NCBI GenBank assembly: GCA_026545765.1 | Contig: CM048839.1 | Coordinates: 6,559,835-6,623,834, forward strand | Source of the DNA: Plantago major | Lineage: Eukaryota; Streptophyta; Magnoliopsida; Lamiales; Plantaginaceae | Length of the DNA: 64,000 bases | Direction: 5' to 3' | In this document: piece by piece, positions 1 through 13,479 of the stretch | Layout of the letters: each line of letters starts with the position of its first letter | How positions within the stretch are numbered: the stretch's first letter is position 1 | Notes under the pieces: generated by a model | The model's database searches: none | What the model was told of the DNA's origin: nothing | The model's input: only the letters and a program-made list of their open reading frames with translations | Program-made: the position numbers and the translations under genes

Positions 1-2196
1 ATCTTGAGGTATTTGTCCAAGTAGAAGCTGATCTTTTATCTCTTTCCAATTGGGATTACAGGTCATAGTGAGGAAAATATCTGGTTTATCAATCTGTTGT
101 ACTATTGCCATGTCATCTTGATATCTCTGATACACATCTCTTGGGCTTCCGATAAATGATGCCGGAAAAATAGTACGACGTCCAATGTTGTCTGATTTTT
201 GGAAAACATGTAGTGAATAATTAATTGAAGTAAGAAATACAGGATAAAATAGAATTTTGAATTTCTGGTTTTTTGAGGTACCTGCATTATTTTCTCCTGT
301 AGCTAAACTATTCTGTAGCCCCTGGTATAAATCTGCTCTAATATTCTGCTGATGGCTTCTGATATATCGTAACTTCTACGTTTCAACTTTGACATAGTTG
401 TCGACAGAGTATTGTTGTAAGAGTCGACCTCCATACAAAAGGATTGATGGATTGTTTATGCGAATCAGACATAAAGAGGGAAGGTGAAAGGTGAAGGAAA
501 ATTAGAGTTGCATATTCTGAAAATAAATCAGATAAATTTGAACTTTTAAAGTACCTGTAACAAATAAACATAGTAATCACAACATGTTACTCTAGTGTTG
601 TAAATGGTAACAGTGTTTGAGTCCCAGCCATATGTGCCATAAGGTAGAAACAAAGGATATTGTAGGGGGTCGTAGTAACCCGAGTATTCCTTTAAGCTTC
701 TTAAATGAACTCCTATTGTTTGGATGATGATATCCCTTTCAGTAGCATCACTATCATCCTGTCCAGCAGTGATAACAACAGCTACTTGTAATTCGGTAGG
801 AAGTACATATATACTGTCTATCCCTTGAAGGCCGCTCCTTAATGAGCAACTTACAGTTCATAAAGTCTGAATGTTGAGCAATTTGTCAAAATGTGTTGAC
901 AAACGGATTATGGGCGTCTAATGTGAGTTTTATTTTTTCAATCAAGTCAGGATGCAAATTAAATCATCGCTCTCGAGTAGGCGATTTTCAGTCTCGTGCT
1001 CCGTGTCATAGATGAAAAGTTGGATATATCTTAGCCGATGCCCCGGGGGAGGCAATAGTGCTCCAATCTTGTGATAAATTGCTCCGTGAGCTCTGAAAGT
1101 ATACACACCTTGTCCAGCGACACGGTCATCCAGTTCAACACCCATTGATGTAAACGAAAAAACATGGTTATGAGCACGGATATTATGCCTAAATTCTCTA
1201 GCTTGAGAAGATTGATCCTTAAATAAATTATATAGCTCAGAAGGAACATGAATTTCGTGGAGCATAACCTTTCCCTTTCGGCAACAAAATGCTTCTGTTT
1301 CATATTGAAACAATGTTGCTTGACAGTGATGGCAGGTTCTTGGTGGTTGCAGTTCAAAAGCTTGAAATCCCTGCCTCTCACTAAAATCTCTTGCAGCATT
1401 GTGATGAGAACTGGATTGTGCAACCATGTTATTTTCGTCATCAGAGTCAGCATCTTCATGACCACGCACTTCTTGATCTGGTGCATGAGAATAGCATAGG
1501 AAGTAATAACAAATCCAGTATTGTAGGACTATCTAATCTGTAAATAATGTAGTTTCTACCTTGCATAGTTGAAGATTGTGCATTAGAGGTTGATCCATGA
1601 AATTGGTTATTTCTAGTCGAATTTGCGAACAGGTTGTGAAATAGCGGAGTGAAATGGCTTGTACCTACAGCTCTTGTGTCATGAACATGGTGAATGGCTG
1701 CAAGAAGAATTAGAAGTCAGTAGTGGGAGTTTAATATGAAAAATTCAGTAATTTGTTGAAGTATAAAATTAGTGTACCACAGCTTGCGAGTTGATGACGT
1801 ATGTGAGGTCGTTGCTTCGAAATGTTGTCCAGGACTTGAGTTCACATTGACAGAAGTCGGAACAGTATTACTGGAAACTGTGTTAGTAGATTAAATGGGA
1901 ATTTTAGTAAGTAGAGTTAGCATTAAAATAGTTTAGAGTTGTTAGATGCTGGAGTAAATTTAGTGTGAACTCCAAGTTTGCTAACCTGTCCCGGTGTGTG
2001 AAAGTTGAGCCTGTTGGTTTGCTTGCATAGCCCTCTGTGCACGATAACGTTGACGTAGGCGGGCAAGATAAGTTTCCCTTTCTTCAGTAGTCATTGATTC
2101 TCTTCTCTGTCTTTCTCTTCTGCGGGCACTTGCTCTTTGACGCTCAACTTCTTCTAACATACCATGATTATTTTGATTATAACCTGGATGATCCAT
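1..2196 (-). pseudogene. Helitron Rep-helicase, N-terminal and Rep fragments
   Basis: Minus-strand pieces in family order. At 1981-2196 there is a basic, Arg-rich segment (ERQRRESMTTEERETYLARL) typical of the start of plant Helitron proteins. At 942-1469 comes a Cys/His region (CHHCQATLF, then FCCRKGKV) followed by the conserved 'FSFTSMG', 'GVYTFRAHG' and 'YIQLFIYDTE' blocks. At about 600-880 lies a segment with 'RDIIIQT' and 'YPLFLPYGTYGWD'. At 1-170 is the Rep segment with 'FPASFIGSPRDVYQRYQD' and 'FLTMTCNPNW'. The pieces sit in different frames and some gaps may be introns, but several joins look broken. The HUH motif, the catalytic tyrosines and the helicase would lie beyond position 1. 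It is clearly diverged from the larger Helitron at 17937 onward, so it is another subfamily. Confidence 0.75.
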
Positions 2197-3340
2197 CGAA
2201 TTATAGTCTTAAAACCTGCCACCAAGATGGAATGAAATTGAGGGAATTATATACAACTGAAATGATAAAAGACAGGAAAAAAGAATCCCTCTTTAACTTG
2301 TTATAAATTTAGGCATTGATAAGTTCAAAAATTAATCCTGGAGTTGTGTGTATTATGAATCAGCCACTAATGTTGAATTAGCCGTGAAATCTAATGATTG
2401 TACCCAATCTAATGAATTATATATGTGATAGCTACTTGGTTGGCAGAGCTAAAAGAACGTTTGAAATACGATGTAGTAATGCATACAGTGATAACTCTTA
2501 GTGATGTAAATTTGATTCCATTCCATTCTGTATTTACGAAGCTGCTATAGCTCGGAACTTGTAAGGGAGCGTTTAAAAACAAAGCTTGATGAAGTGAAAA
2601 GTAACTATCTGACTTGATAAAGATAATGGATGACAAAAACTCAACTATCTGAAATCAATTGAAAAAAGAAAACATAGGAGAGATCCAAAAAAGTCAATAT
2701 ATGTTGCTAATTAGGATACCATGTATATAGATTGTAGAGCAGTAATGAATGTCAACATCAAACAATTTGAACAACACAAATGATGACAATGGTGATAATT
2801 AAATTGGGGCTTTTAACGCAATTATCGAAACAAAGGGAAAATAGCTACACCTCAAAATAGATTAATTTGAACTTGAACATGCCATTGTAGATGTAATTCA
2901 TGGAGCCATAGTAGAAATATGGATTGAATGGAAAGAAATACACACCTTAATTGTTGGAGAAAGGATCTCAGTCATGAGTATGTAGAGGTTCAGTTTTGCT
3001 TCTTACGTGGAAAGTTCAGATTTGGTAACTGAAGAGACTTGCGTGTTTGGGTTTTACACAGAATAGAGTATATTTTGCATAAAATTACAATGTCAACCCT
3101 TTGCATCCTTCTGTATGTATTGTGAGTTGAGGGTAAAATTGGGCAAATAAAATTTTGGTATTACAACTGCCAAAGATGTTGCAAAATGACAAATATGACC
3201 TCTGAATTTCACAATTTCACATTGGCGTTAAGTTGAGACATTCAGGTATATCTAGAATGGTGAGGGTCTTATATGGAAAATCACCAAAAAAACTACCTAG
3301 CATGAGACAAAAGTGACTATCTTTTTATAAGTAGTATAGA
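1..3340 (-). mobile_element. Helitron, 5' part (cut by window edge)
   Basis: The 5' end of a rolling-circle Helitron lies on the minus strand. Read on that strand the element begins TCTATACTACTTATAAAA directly after a host A, the known A|TC junction of Helitrons, so the 5' terminus is at 3340. Fragments of a Rep-helicase protein follow downstream (towards position 1). The 3' end lies outside the window. About 1.1 kb of non-coding leader (2197-3340) separates the terminus from the first protein fragment. Family assignment is firm because of both the terminus and the Rep domain pieces. Helitrons leave no target duplication, so none is expected. Confidence 0.8.
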
Positions 3341-4686
3341 TTACTATATTTTCTTCTACTTTTTTCGGATTTGTTCGAGCTTTACCCGTTAACTATGAAC
3401 AATTAATTTAAGTTATAAAAGTCTTCAACAATCCAAGACTTTTGATACTGTCATACGCACCACGTACGCGCAAGAAGATTGTGGTACTTAATTTCTTTAT
3501 AAATCAAATCTTCTACTACTAAAATTAATCAATTTATTATTGTGTCCCAGTCTCCATCTGTCACATTGTCATTTATGCTTATGCTTATCCCCTTGATTTT
3601 TGTTAAACAAGATATTTAGCGAAAATTGAAATTAATTAAAAAGGATACAGTATCTTGCTACACTAGACTTATTTAATAGTAGCTGTTGATTATTATATTT
3701 TGTCTTCGTTTCGGTAGCATTTGTAGATTAGCTAAAGTTACTTATCATAGGCTTTTTACGTGGCCTTATTAGTGATGAGTAATAAGCTTACCCCCAAATT
3801 GCGGTCATTTGTGTTTAACTAACCTATTAACCTTTTCTGATTAGCTTTCGGTAGATGAAGTGATGAACCATTTAATTGTTGTATTCTTTCGTGGATATTT
3901 ACGTTCACTTGCAAGAGCCGTGAAAATTTTAATTTTCCAAGCAACTAATGAGCTCGGCTTGTATTCAAATAGTTCGAACTCGAGCTCAAGGGCACCTACT
4001 TTTCATTTAAGAAGATGCAATTATATAACAAAGTAGATTTTTTATATGATGACACACTGTAGAATAGAATGGGAAAGAAAGTCAATGTATCAGTCTAATT
4101 TTCTTACCAAGTCCTTAACTTAATGGTGGCTTGAAAGGTCATTTTGTATGTGTCGAGAGGGAAATTTGACACGATATGTGCAAACGTATTAGCTTTATAC
4201 TTATTTAATTATTTTAATTCCTAATAAAGTGCTTTAACTAGCTAACTATTTTTAGCACTAATACATTTGACTAACTTAACCCGACTTATCTTTTAGAAGT
4301 AATCAAAGATTAATACTACTACTCTTTAAGCATTGTTAATTACTCATGGATCTTATTCGTTCACTTCGGCTAGACATTTCAAGATTATCATGACGTTAAA
4401 TTGCTAGTTTAACATAAACATATCAATGTCGGGATTAGCGAATCAAATATTTGTTTAATTTGTCTTGTGTTACAAATTAGACAAGAATATTACACTTGTC
4501 CTTTGATCCTCCTTTTTATTTTTCTTTTTTTCAAGCGGGTAAGTACTAAGACGACGACAACCGCATGACATATGTGCTTTTACATTTTTAAATCTTGCAT
4601 TTGAAAAAACAGAATTGTTTTATGTTGCTTAAGGAGAAACAATACTATTAGACATCCAAACAAAAATGAGTAAGTATATTGGGATA
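3341..4686. other. AT-rich intergenic DNA, no gene seen
   Basis: No coding region, RNA gene or terminal repeat can be supported here. Around 3950-3990 is a short tract of repeated 'gagctcg/ctcgagct' words of the kind common in plant intergenic repeats. Confidence 0.5.
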
Positions 4687-4908
4687 CAGTCTCTAGATAA
4701 TTTATGTAGAGACGGTCCTATATTGTTAAGAAAATCATCCATGTTATTAATCAAAACACATATATTCTCAGCATTGGTGTTTTTTCATATTACAACAAGA
4801 TTTATTTCATTAACAACATAGACGTTTTGATTAATAACATGGATGGTTTTATTGATAACATAGGTCGTCTCTATATAAGTTATTTAAAAATCGTCTCTCA
4901 TGAGACTT
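4687..4908 (+). mobile_element. Foldback MITE, copy A
   Basis: A short non-coding element that is nearly palindromic along its whole length. The outer arms read CTCTAGATAA on the left and TCGTCTCTCATGAGACT on the right. The inner arms are GTTATTAATCAAAAC on the left and GTTTTGATTAATAAC on the right. The outer left arm seems trimmed compared with copy B. It carries no protein, so it is a non-autonomous DNA element; superfamily unknown. Confidence 0.7.
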
Positions 4909-4938
4909 TGTGAACAAAAATAGGTGCACTAAATATAA

Positions 4939-5173
4939 AGTCTCATGAGAGATGGTCTCTAGATAAATTATCTATAGACGGCCTATGTTATCAATAAAAC
5001 CATACACGTTATTAATCAAAATGTATATGTTGTAACTGAAATAAGTCTTGTTGTAATATGAAAAAATATCAATGTTGAGAGCATAGGTGTTTTGATTAAT
5101 AACATCAATGATTTTATTGACAATATATGTTCGTCTTTGGATAAATTATCTAAACACCGTCTCTTAGGAGACT
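4939..5173 (-). mobile_element. Foldback MITE, copy B (inverted)
   Basis: Second copy of the same family, 30 bp from copy A and in opposite orientation: its central asymmetric core (TTGTTGTAATATGAAAAAA) is the reverse complement of that of copy A. The ends AGTCTCATGAGAGATGGT and ACCGTCTCTTAGGAGACT form an 18-bp terminal inverted repeat with few mismatches. No clear target duplication was found. Confidence 0.75.
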
Positions 5174-5391
5174 TATTCAAATACACACTTTCTGCCATCT
5201 GTTTATCTTTTACAGTACAATTTATCTTAACTTTTCACTTAAAACTATACGCAAGTTCTTCGAAACATAGAGAGTATTGATATTATGTGAATATTATACT
5301 TAAACTTATACTTTAGAGTTTAGAACATGGGTTAATTGGTGCCAATGATTCTTTGGCACAAAATATAAATTAAAAAAAAAAGATTCAACAT

Positions 5392-5505
5392 GAGTTAATA
5401 TAATGTTGTAACTCAGAGAGTGTGTTGAGTTAATATAATATTATAACTCAGTGAGTTCTGAGTAAATATATTATTGTAATTCAGAGGGTTTTTGCTTAAA
5501 TAAAA
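5392..5505. repeat. Minisatellite, ~40 bp unit, three copies
   Basis: Three imperfect copies of a unit of the form 'gagttaatataatgttgtaa' followed by 'ctcagagagt'. Copies start near 5392, 5427 and 5461. Confidence 0.7.
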
Positions 5506-5769
5506 TTTTGAGAGGGTATCGAGACACGAAGAACATTGTCGGCCCCTCTATTAATACCTCACATTGTCGGCCCACTTGACATCACTTTTTCTCAAATCAC
5601 AACTCACAAGGGCAGGCTACCTAAAGCGGCCCATTAGCTAAAACCACCGTTTGATCCGTTGGACTAGTAAAGCCCATTCTGATTTCCGCAGAAGCCCCAA
5701 ACTGAAAAATATGAAGGGTAGAGAATAAGGAGAGACCAACCAAATATTTTTATTCATAAAAAGTCCAAA

Positions 5770-5990
5770 TACTTTGACACACCATCCGACTGTATTTAGC
5801 AAATTTGCCAATACAGTCGGACTGCATTACTTAACTATATTAATACAGTTGGACTGTATTACATGATTTCTACCGTCTGATCAGACATTTAACTCTACTA
5901 ATACAGTTGGACTGTATTACATGACTCTGTCTGATCAGACATATTACTTCTAATACAATTTGTATTAAATGATTTCTACCAATCTGATTG
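5770..5990. repeat. Short tandem repeat with inner palindromes
   Basis: Three copies of a palindromic word of the form 'taatacagttggactgtatt' at about 5811, 5840 and 5899, alternating with 'gtctgatcagac' palindromes (near 5876 and 5928). The period is near 30-58 bp. It looks non-coding. Confidence 0.65.
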
Positions 5991-6131
5991 AAGATTTGAC
6001 CTTTATTTGAAAACTTTTTGGTCTTTTTTGTAAACTTAGATGTAAAATTGGTCTACAACACCAATTTTCTCAAATATGAAATCCCTTCCAAATAAACTTG
6101 GTTCTAAAGTTTGGCGCGCATTGTGATTCGC

Positions 6132-6263
6132 CATAACTTGTTCTCCAGATTTCAAATGAAAAATCAGCAAATGGAAAAGCAGAAACTGGAATATGGAGTT
6201 TTAATCTCGATTCTCGAACTAGGTAATCAGCAAATGGAAAAGCATAACTTGTTCTCCAGATTT
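6132..6263 (+). repeat. Interleaved direct repeats
   Basis: The words 'cataacttgttctccagatt' (6132 and 6243) and 'aatcagcaaatggaaaagca' (6163 and 6225) are each present twice, in swapped order. This points to a local duplication or rearrangement. The small open frame over it (6111-6428) is not convincing as a gene. Confidence 0.6.
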
Positions 6264-6675
6264 CTATACTTGTACTTAGCGGTTATATTGAGCTGTTCTG
6301 TAAACAGAACAGAGCTCACTTTGTACTTCACTTTTCCATTCAATTTCTTTGATCATTCTATACAATTTGGTTATGTTTATGGAAAATTACAAGTTGCTTC
6401 GTTTTCGCAATTGAGCTTCATTGTGTAGTTTTTTTGGCAATCAGGCGTTCTTCTGTAATCTGTGCTTCCATTTCATTCGAGTTCTTAACGATGTGCTTTT
6501 CGAACTTTTCGATGTAGCTAATTCTGGTTGGTGAAAGTTGAGATCGGTTAATTAGGCAGCTTATAAGTTATAAAATCAATTTTTTGCATTTTGATGCCTG
6601 TGCTGCTTCAGTCACCTTTAACAAAGTAAGGTTTCGTACTTTCGCTAGTTCAGTTCTGAATTAGTAGTGTTGTGG

Positions 6676-7015
6676 CTATTCTGCAAGTGGTCCATTTTGT
6701 GTGTTGAAATTATAGCTTGGTGTGTTGGGAATTGAATCATTTACGCCATTTGATGGTTTTGTTGATTTGCATTTGGTCTTAGCTGAGAAGCTTTGTTATA
6801 TTCAGAGGCTTAGTCTACTAAAACTGCATTAGTTGGTGATGTTATTGTGACTATTCTGCATGTGGTCCGGTTCGTTTATCCAAATTATAGCTTGGTGTGT
6901 TGGGAATTGAATCATTTAAGCCATTTGATGGTTGTTTTGATTTGAATCTGGTCTTAGCTGAGAAGCTTTGTTATATGCAGATGCTTAGTCTACTAAAACT
7001 GCATTAGTTGGTGAT
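6676..7015 (+). repeat. Tandem duplication, ~175 bp unit, two copies
   Basis: Two adjacent copies offset by 175 bp, each containing 'tgtgttgggaattgaatcat', 'tggtcttagctgagaagctt' and 'cttagtctactaaaactgca'. They are close to identical apart from scattered substitutions. No coding potential is seen. Confidence 0.85.
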
Positions 7016-7584
7016 AATGGCACAATCACAACTGCATAAGTACTCTCCTGAACGTTGAGTTGGTATAGTGATTTCTGTTGTTGAGATTTTCCTGGCAGTA
7101 GATCTATATACTTGGAGGTTTCACCGCTACGAGTTTTAGTTTCCCGATTGCATTACCTATGGTTAATTTATCGTACATATGCTGTGATTTTCCTTGTGGT
7201 TTGCCTGTTTGCTTAACGCCTGAAGTAACAGCCATGTGTGGATAAAATGTAGTAATTGCAACTTCTGGATCTATCAGAAATTCAGATGCTTATAATTGAG
7301 AATTCCATTCAATTTGTAGTTTCCCTTACCATGGTATGGATTGTTAAACCAGGTGAAGTCGGATTGTGTTTATCGGCCTTGGGAAGTTGTGCGGCTGCTA
7401 ACTGGAGAAGCGGCTATCCTTCTCTCCAGCATGAATTTTGGGTGATAGATAAGCATTAGCATGTCAACTGTCAAGGTATTCATCCCATCTAATGGCTATT
7501 ACTAAGTCATGGTTGTTTAGTTTCCTATGATTTTACATTAAATCATCCTACGAAATCTGTATTTGTTCATAAATGCATTTGTGT

Positions 7585-8345
7585 TTGAAGCTATGTTTTA
7601 AAAGTTCTACGATTAATAGTTCTACCCTCCAAAAAGGTTTGGAATCGGATCGGTTGGTAGTTTTAAGCTTTTGAACCGGTATGACGTCATAATAATATTT
7701 TTCGTATATATCGATATGATCTTTTAGCAAATAAATTTCTTAACTCCGAAAAATTTAGCTTTAAAAAACTAAACTCGACATGCACAAAATCATTTTCAGC
7801 CTAAATGTAATTAAAAAGTTTTCAATTCAATTTAAATCTCATTTATCCATCTTATTAATTCAATTTCAATATAATACGTACTGCTTACATGTCTTACTTT
7901 TTAAGTAATTTTGTTACATAATTTTATTTCATCTATTTTTTTATTTTCACCCTTTTCTATAAAAATAATTAACACACTCAACGCATTGTGTAAAGGCTAA
8001 GTTTATTTACAAATAGAGAAGTTTACTAATTAGATAACCTTTAAATAATTTAGTAACATAAGCCCAAATTGGCAAATAGAGACGAGACCATTAGAATAAT
8101 TATATTGCCTTATAATTAGGTTTAGGTGTACAGTTATTTCTACTAATTAAAGTAGATAGATGGGTTTGAAACTTCAAAACCCTATTCTCTACTTCATTTC
8201 TCAGCCGCCACTTCATTTCTTCATTTCTACTAATTAGGCTCCGGTTATTTGGCGGTTTTATAGTGTCCTTTGAACCGTGCTGCACCGGTTTTCCGGCCTG
8301 ACGGTCCGGTCCGATCCGAATTTTAAAACATAGGTTTGAAGTCTC
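7585..8345. mobile_element. Probable non-autonomous inverted-repeat element
   Basis: This segment is absent from unit 2 of the duplication, so it is an insertion. Its ends are roughly inverted: 'gctatgttttaaaa' on the left (about 7592) and the complement of 'ttttaaaacataggtttgaa' on the right (about 8320-8340), with nearby 'atcggatcgg' words on both sides. It holds no coding region. The exact borders and superfamily are uncertain. Confidence 0.5.
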
Positions 8346-8664
8346 GTTAGCTGTCAAATATGTTTTGGAAGGTTTCCCCTTTGAGTTTTGGTTTCCGTGC
8401 GGGTAATTGTCGTGACCGGCTCTTTTGGATCTTTTATCCGCAGATGTGTGGTAATCACCAAGTGCAATGTCATAGATGGACTCTGAATGACAACAGGAGA
8501 TAACGACAGGAGAAGCATTTATCATTTTCTCCACTGCATATTTCCAGCAATGCATACACAATTACATGTCCAGGTATTTGGAACTTTTTAAGGCTAATCT
8601 CTATCCAATAATCCAATATTTGAACATGTCAGTGCACAATTAGTTTCCAGCTACATTTGAATTT

Positions 8665-9200
8665 TGTAAAGTTTTGGAAACTTTGAGGGTTTGTCTGCAA
8701 AACATGAAGACTTGAAGGACCTATTTGCAAAGAAGGATGGGTTTAAGGCGCTGGATTGATCTGAGCCGTAGGATTATAACAGAATCGTTATAATCGAACG
8801 GATGCTGCTTCTCAGGCCGTTATCTCTGCGTATATAATCGATTTTTCTTTGATGTATAGAGAGTTCAATTCAGTATTCTTTCACTTGTAATCGAGAGTTT
8901 TGAGAACGGTTAGGATCGTGGTTATCAACTCGGATTGAAGAGTTGTGCTTGTTCGATTGCAGTTTCGATCGGTTCTCTGTAAGCTTGTACTTCGATTTGG
9001 TGATTAGTAAAATCGTGATCGTTTTTCTCCTGAGCAGTAGGCCGATGTGGCATGCCGAAGCTCGTTATATCTTGTGTTGATTGTTATTGCTTTGATTTGG
9101 TTGCTGTTTGTGCGTATTTGTGTTTTAGTGTGAAATCGGCATTTCCGTTATTATCCTTAATTCTTCGTAATTCGTCTGTGATCGATTAGTAAACCTAACA
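8665..9200 (+). repeat. 5' LTR of copia element 1
   Basis: 536 bp, starting TGTAAAGTTTTGG and ending AAACCTAACA. Immediately inside lies 'tggcgtcgtctgtgggaa', close to the word found at the same place in the second copia element and taken as the primer-binding region; it is not the common tRNA-Met type. Confidence 0.95.
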
Positions 9201-12200
9201 AGTGGCGTCGTCTGTGGGAACGGATTAATCGTTTAAGTTTACTGATTGATAGATTACAGTGATCATGAGTTCTACACACTTTGATGTTGAACGGTTTAAT
9301 GGGAAGAATGATTTTGGATTATGGAGAGTGAAGATGCGAGCACTGTTAGTTCAACAGGGTGTAATCGAGGCATTGAAAGGGGCTGACAAGATGAGTGTTG
9401 AATTAACTGCTGAAAAGAAGAGTGATATCTTAGAGAAGGCGCATAGTAAAATGATTCTTAGCCTGGGTGACAAAGTCTTGAGAGAAGTGTCAAAGGAAGA
9501 CTCAGCTGATGCATTATGGTTGAAAGTAGAGAGTCTATACATGACTAAATCCAAGGCCAACAGGTTGTTCATGAAACAAAAGCTATACTCATACAAGATT
9601 GTGGAGGAAATGAGCTTAGAAGATCAACTGGATGTGTTCATAAGTCACTTGATGACTTAGAGAACATTGATGTTCAAATCTCTGATGAAGATAAGGCCAT
9701 TCTACTCATTAATGCACTGCCTAAGGTGTATGATAATTTGAAGGATGCACTACTCTATGGAAATTTATCTGAATTATCCTTAGCAGATGTAGTTTCTGCA
9801 ATTAGATCAAAGCAGTTACAGAAGGAAGGGGACTGCAGTGAGATTCCTGGTGAAGGGCTGAATATTAGATACCAAAAGTCACAGAAACAGAAAAAGAAGT
9901 TCAATGATCCCATGAAACATTTTCAAACTCCACGGAACAAACAACATACTGAGTTCAAGGAGATGAGAAAATGTTTTCATTGCCACAAACCTGGTCACCT
10001 AAAGAAAGATTGCCCCATGTTTAAAAGAAGGCCAGAGAATCACAATGCAAATAGAACTAACACATTTCATGTCTTTGTAGGTAACATAGATGAAACAGAA
10101 GATGCTCATGTATTGAGTGTTACAGATACCACCAATTCAGATAGATGGATCATGGATTCAGGGTGTACATTTCACATGTCACCCAACACAAACTGGTTCA
10201 CAGACTTAAAACCAACATATAGAGGAATGGTGATGCTAGGAAATGATGAACCATGTAGCATTGAAGGTATTGGCAAGATACACCTGAAAATGCAAGATGG
10301 ATCCATCAGAATACTAACAGATGTCAGGTACATTCCTGCACTCAAGAGAAACCTCATATATCTTGGTACTCTAGAAAAGAAAGGTTTTAAGTTTCATTCT
10401 GATAATGGTATCTTGTATGTTATGAAGGGTGATGTGATTATGCTGCAGGGTCCTAGAATAAATAGATTGTATTATGTTGATTGTGATGTTATACATGATC
10501 ATGCTCACTCTATTATCTCTGTCAGTGCTGATATTTGGCATAAAAGACTTGGTCACATAAGTCAGAAAGGATTAATTGAGCTTCAGAAATAAAATTTAAT
10601 TAAAAAAGAAAGTTTAGAGAAGCTTCAACTTTGTGAGCAGTGTATTTTGGGAAAATCTAAAAGAAATACTTTTCCCACTGCTACTCACACTACAGTTGAG
10701 CCTCTTGATTACATTCATTCTGACTTATGGGGACCTGCTAGTGTAGCGTCACATGGTGGAGGTAGGTATTTCATGAGTCTCATTGATGACTACACTAGAA
10801 AAGTCTGGATTTATATCTTGAAGAATAAGTCTGATGCTTTCATTACTTTCAAAAACTGGTATGCTCTTATGAAGAATGAGAAAGGTAGAGGTATAAAATA
10901 CCTAAGGACTGATAATGGCCCGGAATTCCTTTCAGAGCAGTTTAAAAGTTTTTGCAGTGAAAATGGTATAAGCAGGCATCTCACTGTGCCAGGCACTCCT
11001 CAGCAAAATGGCCTAGTTGAGAGAATGAATAGGACTCTATTGGAGAGAACTAGGTGTATGATGTTTACTGCAGGTGTTACTAAGCATTTCTGGGCTGAAG
11101 CAGTCACAACTGCATGTTTTCTAATCAACAAATGTCCATCTTCAGCAATAAACTTCAAGACTTCTGATGAGTTGTGGTATAGGAAGCCCTACAACTATTC
11201 TGAGTCAAGGTCTTTGGTTGTATGGCATATGCCCATATTACTCAAGACAAGCTTGAGCCCAAAGCAATAAAGTGCATTTTTCTTGGGTATCCACATGGTG
11301 TTAAAGGCTATAAGCTGTGGTGCATAGAGAAAGGAAACACCAGGACCATCATTAGCAGAAATATGGTGTTTGATGAAGAAACCATGCCCTACAACTCTCA
11401 GTACCCTGGTGATAAAACACACAGAGAAATGGAAGCTAATTTTGAGGTGGAGCTACCTGGAAATTTAGGAAATGAGCTCAGAGAAACACCAGAAAATACA
11501 AATGATGACACTCACTTGCATACTCCAGTTCAACATAGAAATGAAAATGCAGATTCAGGTGGAGCTTCTTCTTGTTCTCCTCATGTACCACCTCCAAGAA
11601 GGAGACCAGGTGGTAGGAGAAACATGAGCATTGCTGACAGTGAAACCCTGCGAAGTTTTCAACTAGCAAGGGACAGGTATAGAAGAACTCATAAAGCACC
11701 TGTCAGACTGGGATTTGAAGATATGGCATCATTTGCCTTAAGTGTTGCTGAGGAGGTTGAATATCAAGAGCCTAGGACCTACAGTGAAGCTATATCATGT
11801 AGTGATAAAGACAAGTGGATTTTAGCCATGCAAGAAGAGCTAAATTCACTAGAAAAGAACTGTACCTGGTCACTAGTGAACAAACCACCAAGTCAGAAAC
11901 TAGTTAGTTGTAAATGGATTTTTAAAAGGAAAGTTGAAGTTGCTGAGACTGAGTATCTGAGATACAAAGCTAGATTGGTGGCTAGAGGATTCACTCAGAG
12001 AGAAGGAGTTGACTACAATGAGATTTTCTCACCTGTAGTCAAACATGCTTCAATTAGGATATTGTTAGCTATGGTTGCTCACTTCAACCTGGAACTGCAA
12101 CAATTGGATGTTAAAACAGCTTTCTTACATGGAGATCTTGAGGAGACTATCTACATGAGCCAGCCTGAAGGTTTTATTCTACCTGGGAATGAGAATAAAG

Positions 12201-13479
12201 TATGTTTACTCAAGAAGTCCTTATATGGACTCAAGCAAAGTCCAAGACAGTGGTATAGGAAATTTGATGATTATGTGCTGAAAATTGGGTTTGAAAGATC
12301 TCTATATGACAGCTGTGTATACATAAAGAGATCAAATTATCTTATTCAAGCCTACCTGCTCTTATATGTTGATGATATGCTCATTGTGAGTAAAGAAAAT
12401 ACTCAGATCACTGAAATTAAGAAAGCTCTCAGCAGTGAGTTTGACATGAAAGATTTAGAAGATGCCAAGAGAATCTTAGGCATGGACATTTGCAGAAATA
12501 GAGCTGAAGGTACTCTACACCTGAGACAAGCTGACTACATCAAGAAAGTGGTAAATAGATTCAATATGCATGAAGCAAAAACAGTCTCTATACCACTGGG
12601 ATCACATTTCAAGTTGTCAGAAAAAATGAGACATGCATCTGAGGATGATGAGAAATACATGGAGACTGTACCTTATGTTAATGATGTAGGGAGTATCATG
12701 TATTTGATGATATGTAACAGACCTGATATAACACATGCTATTTCTGTTGCTAGTAGATACATGGCAAATCCTGGAATCAAGCATTGGGAAGCTTTAAAAT
12801 GGATCTTGAGATGTTTGAATGGATCTGCAAATCTGGGGATTATGTATAGAAATGATTATCAGGAAGATCACAAGTATCTTCAAGGTTTTGTTGACTCTGA
12901 CTATTGAGCAAACCTTGATAACAGGAGATCTCAAATTGGTTTTGTGTTTACGCTTTTTGGTTCTGCTGTTAGCTGGAAATCTAATCTTCAGTCTGTGGTT
13001 GCATTATCCACCACTGAAGCTAAGTATATGGCTGCTACAGAAGCCATTAAGGAAGCTCAATGGTTTAAGGGAATTCTTGCAGACTTTGGGCTATGTCAAG
13101 ATAAAATTCCTGTTCATTGTGATAGTCAAAGTGCTTTGTGTCTTATGAAGCATCAAATGTTCCATGAAAGGACTAAGCACACTGATGTGAGGTTTCACTT
13201 TATCAGGGAAGTCATTGAGAAGGGGGAAATTGAAGTTCAGAAGATTTCTACCGATGAGAATGCTTCTGATATGCTTACTAAAGCTTTGCCACTCAACAAG
13301 TTCAAGCTTTGTGTGGATCTTGTTGGTATGTTAGAGGCTTGAGTTGTCTATGTGACATATCAAGTGTACAAGTAAGGTTTGTGGTTATTTCCCAGCTGTC
13401 TGTGTGATAGCAGTTCTTGGAGAAGAACGTCACGGTTTCATATAGGTTGGAAGAGGAGTTTTGCATCCTAGGAGGAGAT

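Noticed and set aside
6111-6428. Open frame of 105 codons as a gene
   Set aside because: It runs over interleaved direct repeats, shows no known domain and has no neighbour or signal to support it.
8100-8561. Minus-strand open frame of 153 codons as a gene
   Set aside because: It crosses the border of an inserted repeat and a non-coding duplicated segment; the matching part of the second duplication unit is not open.
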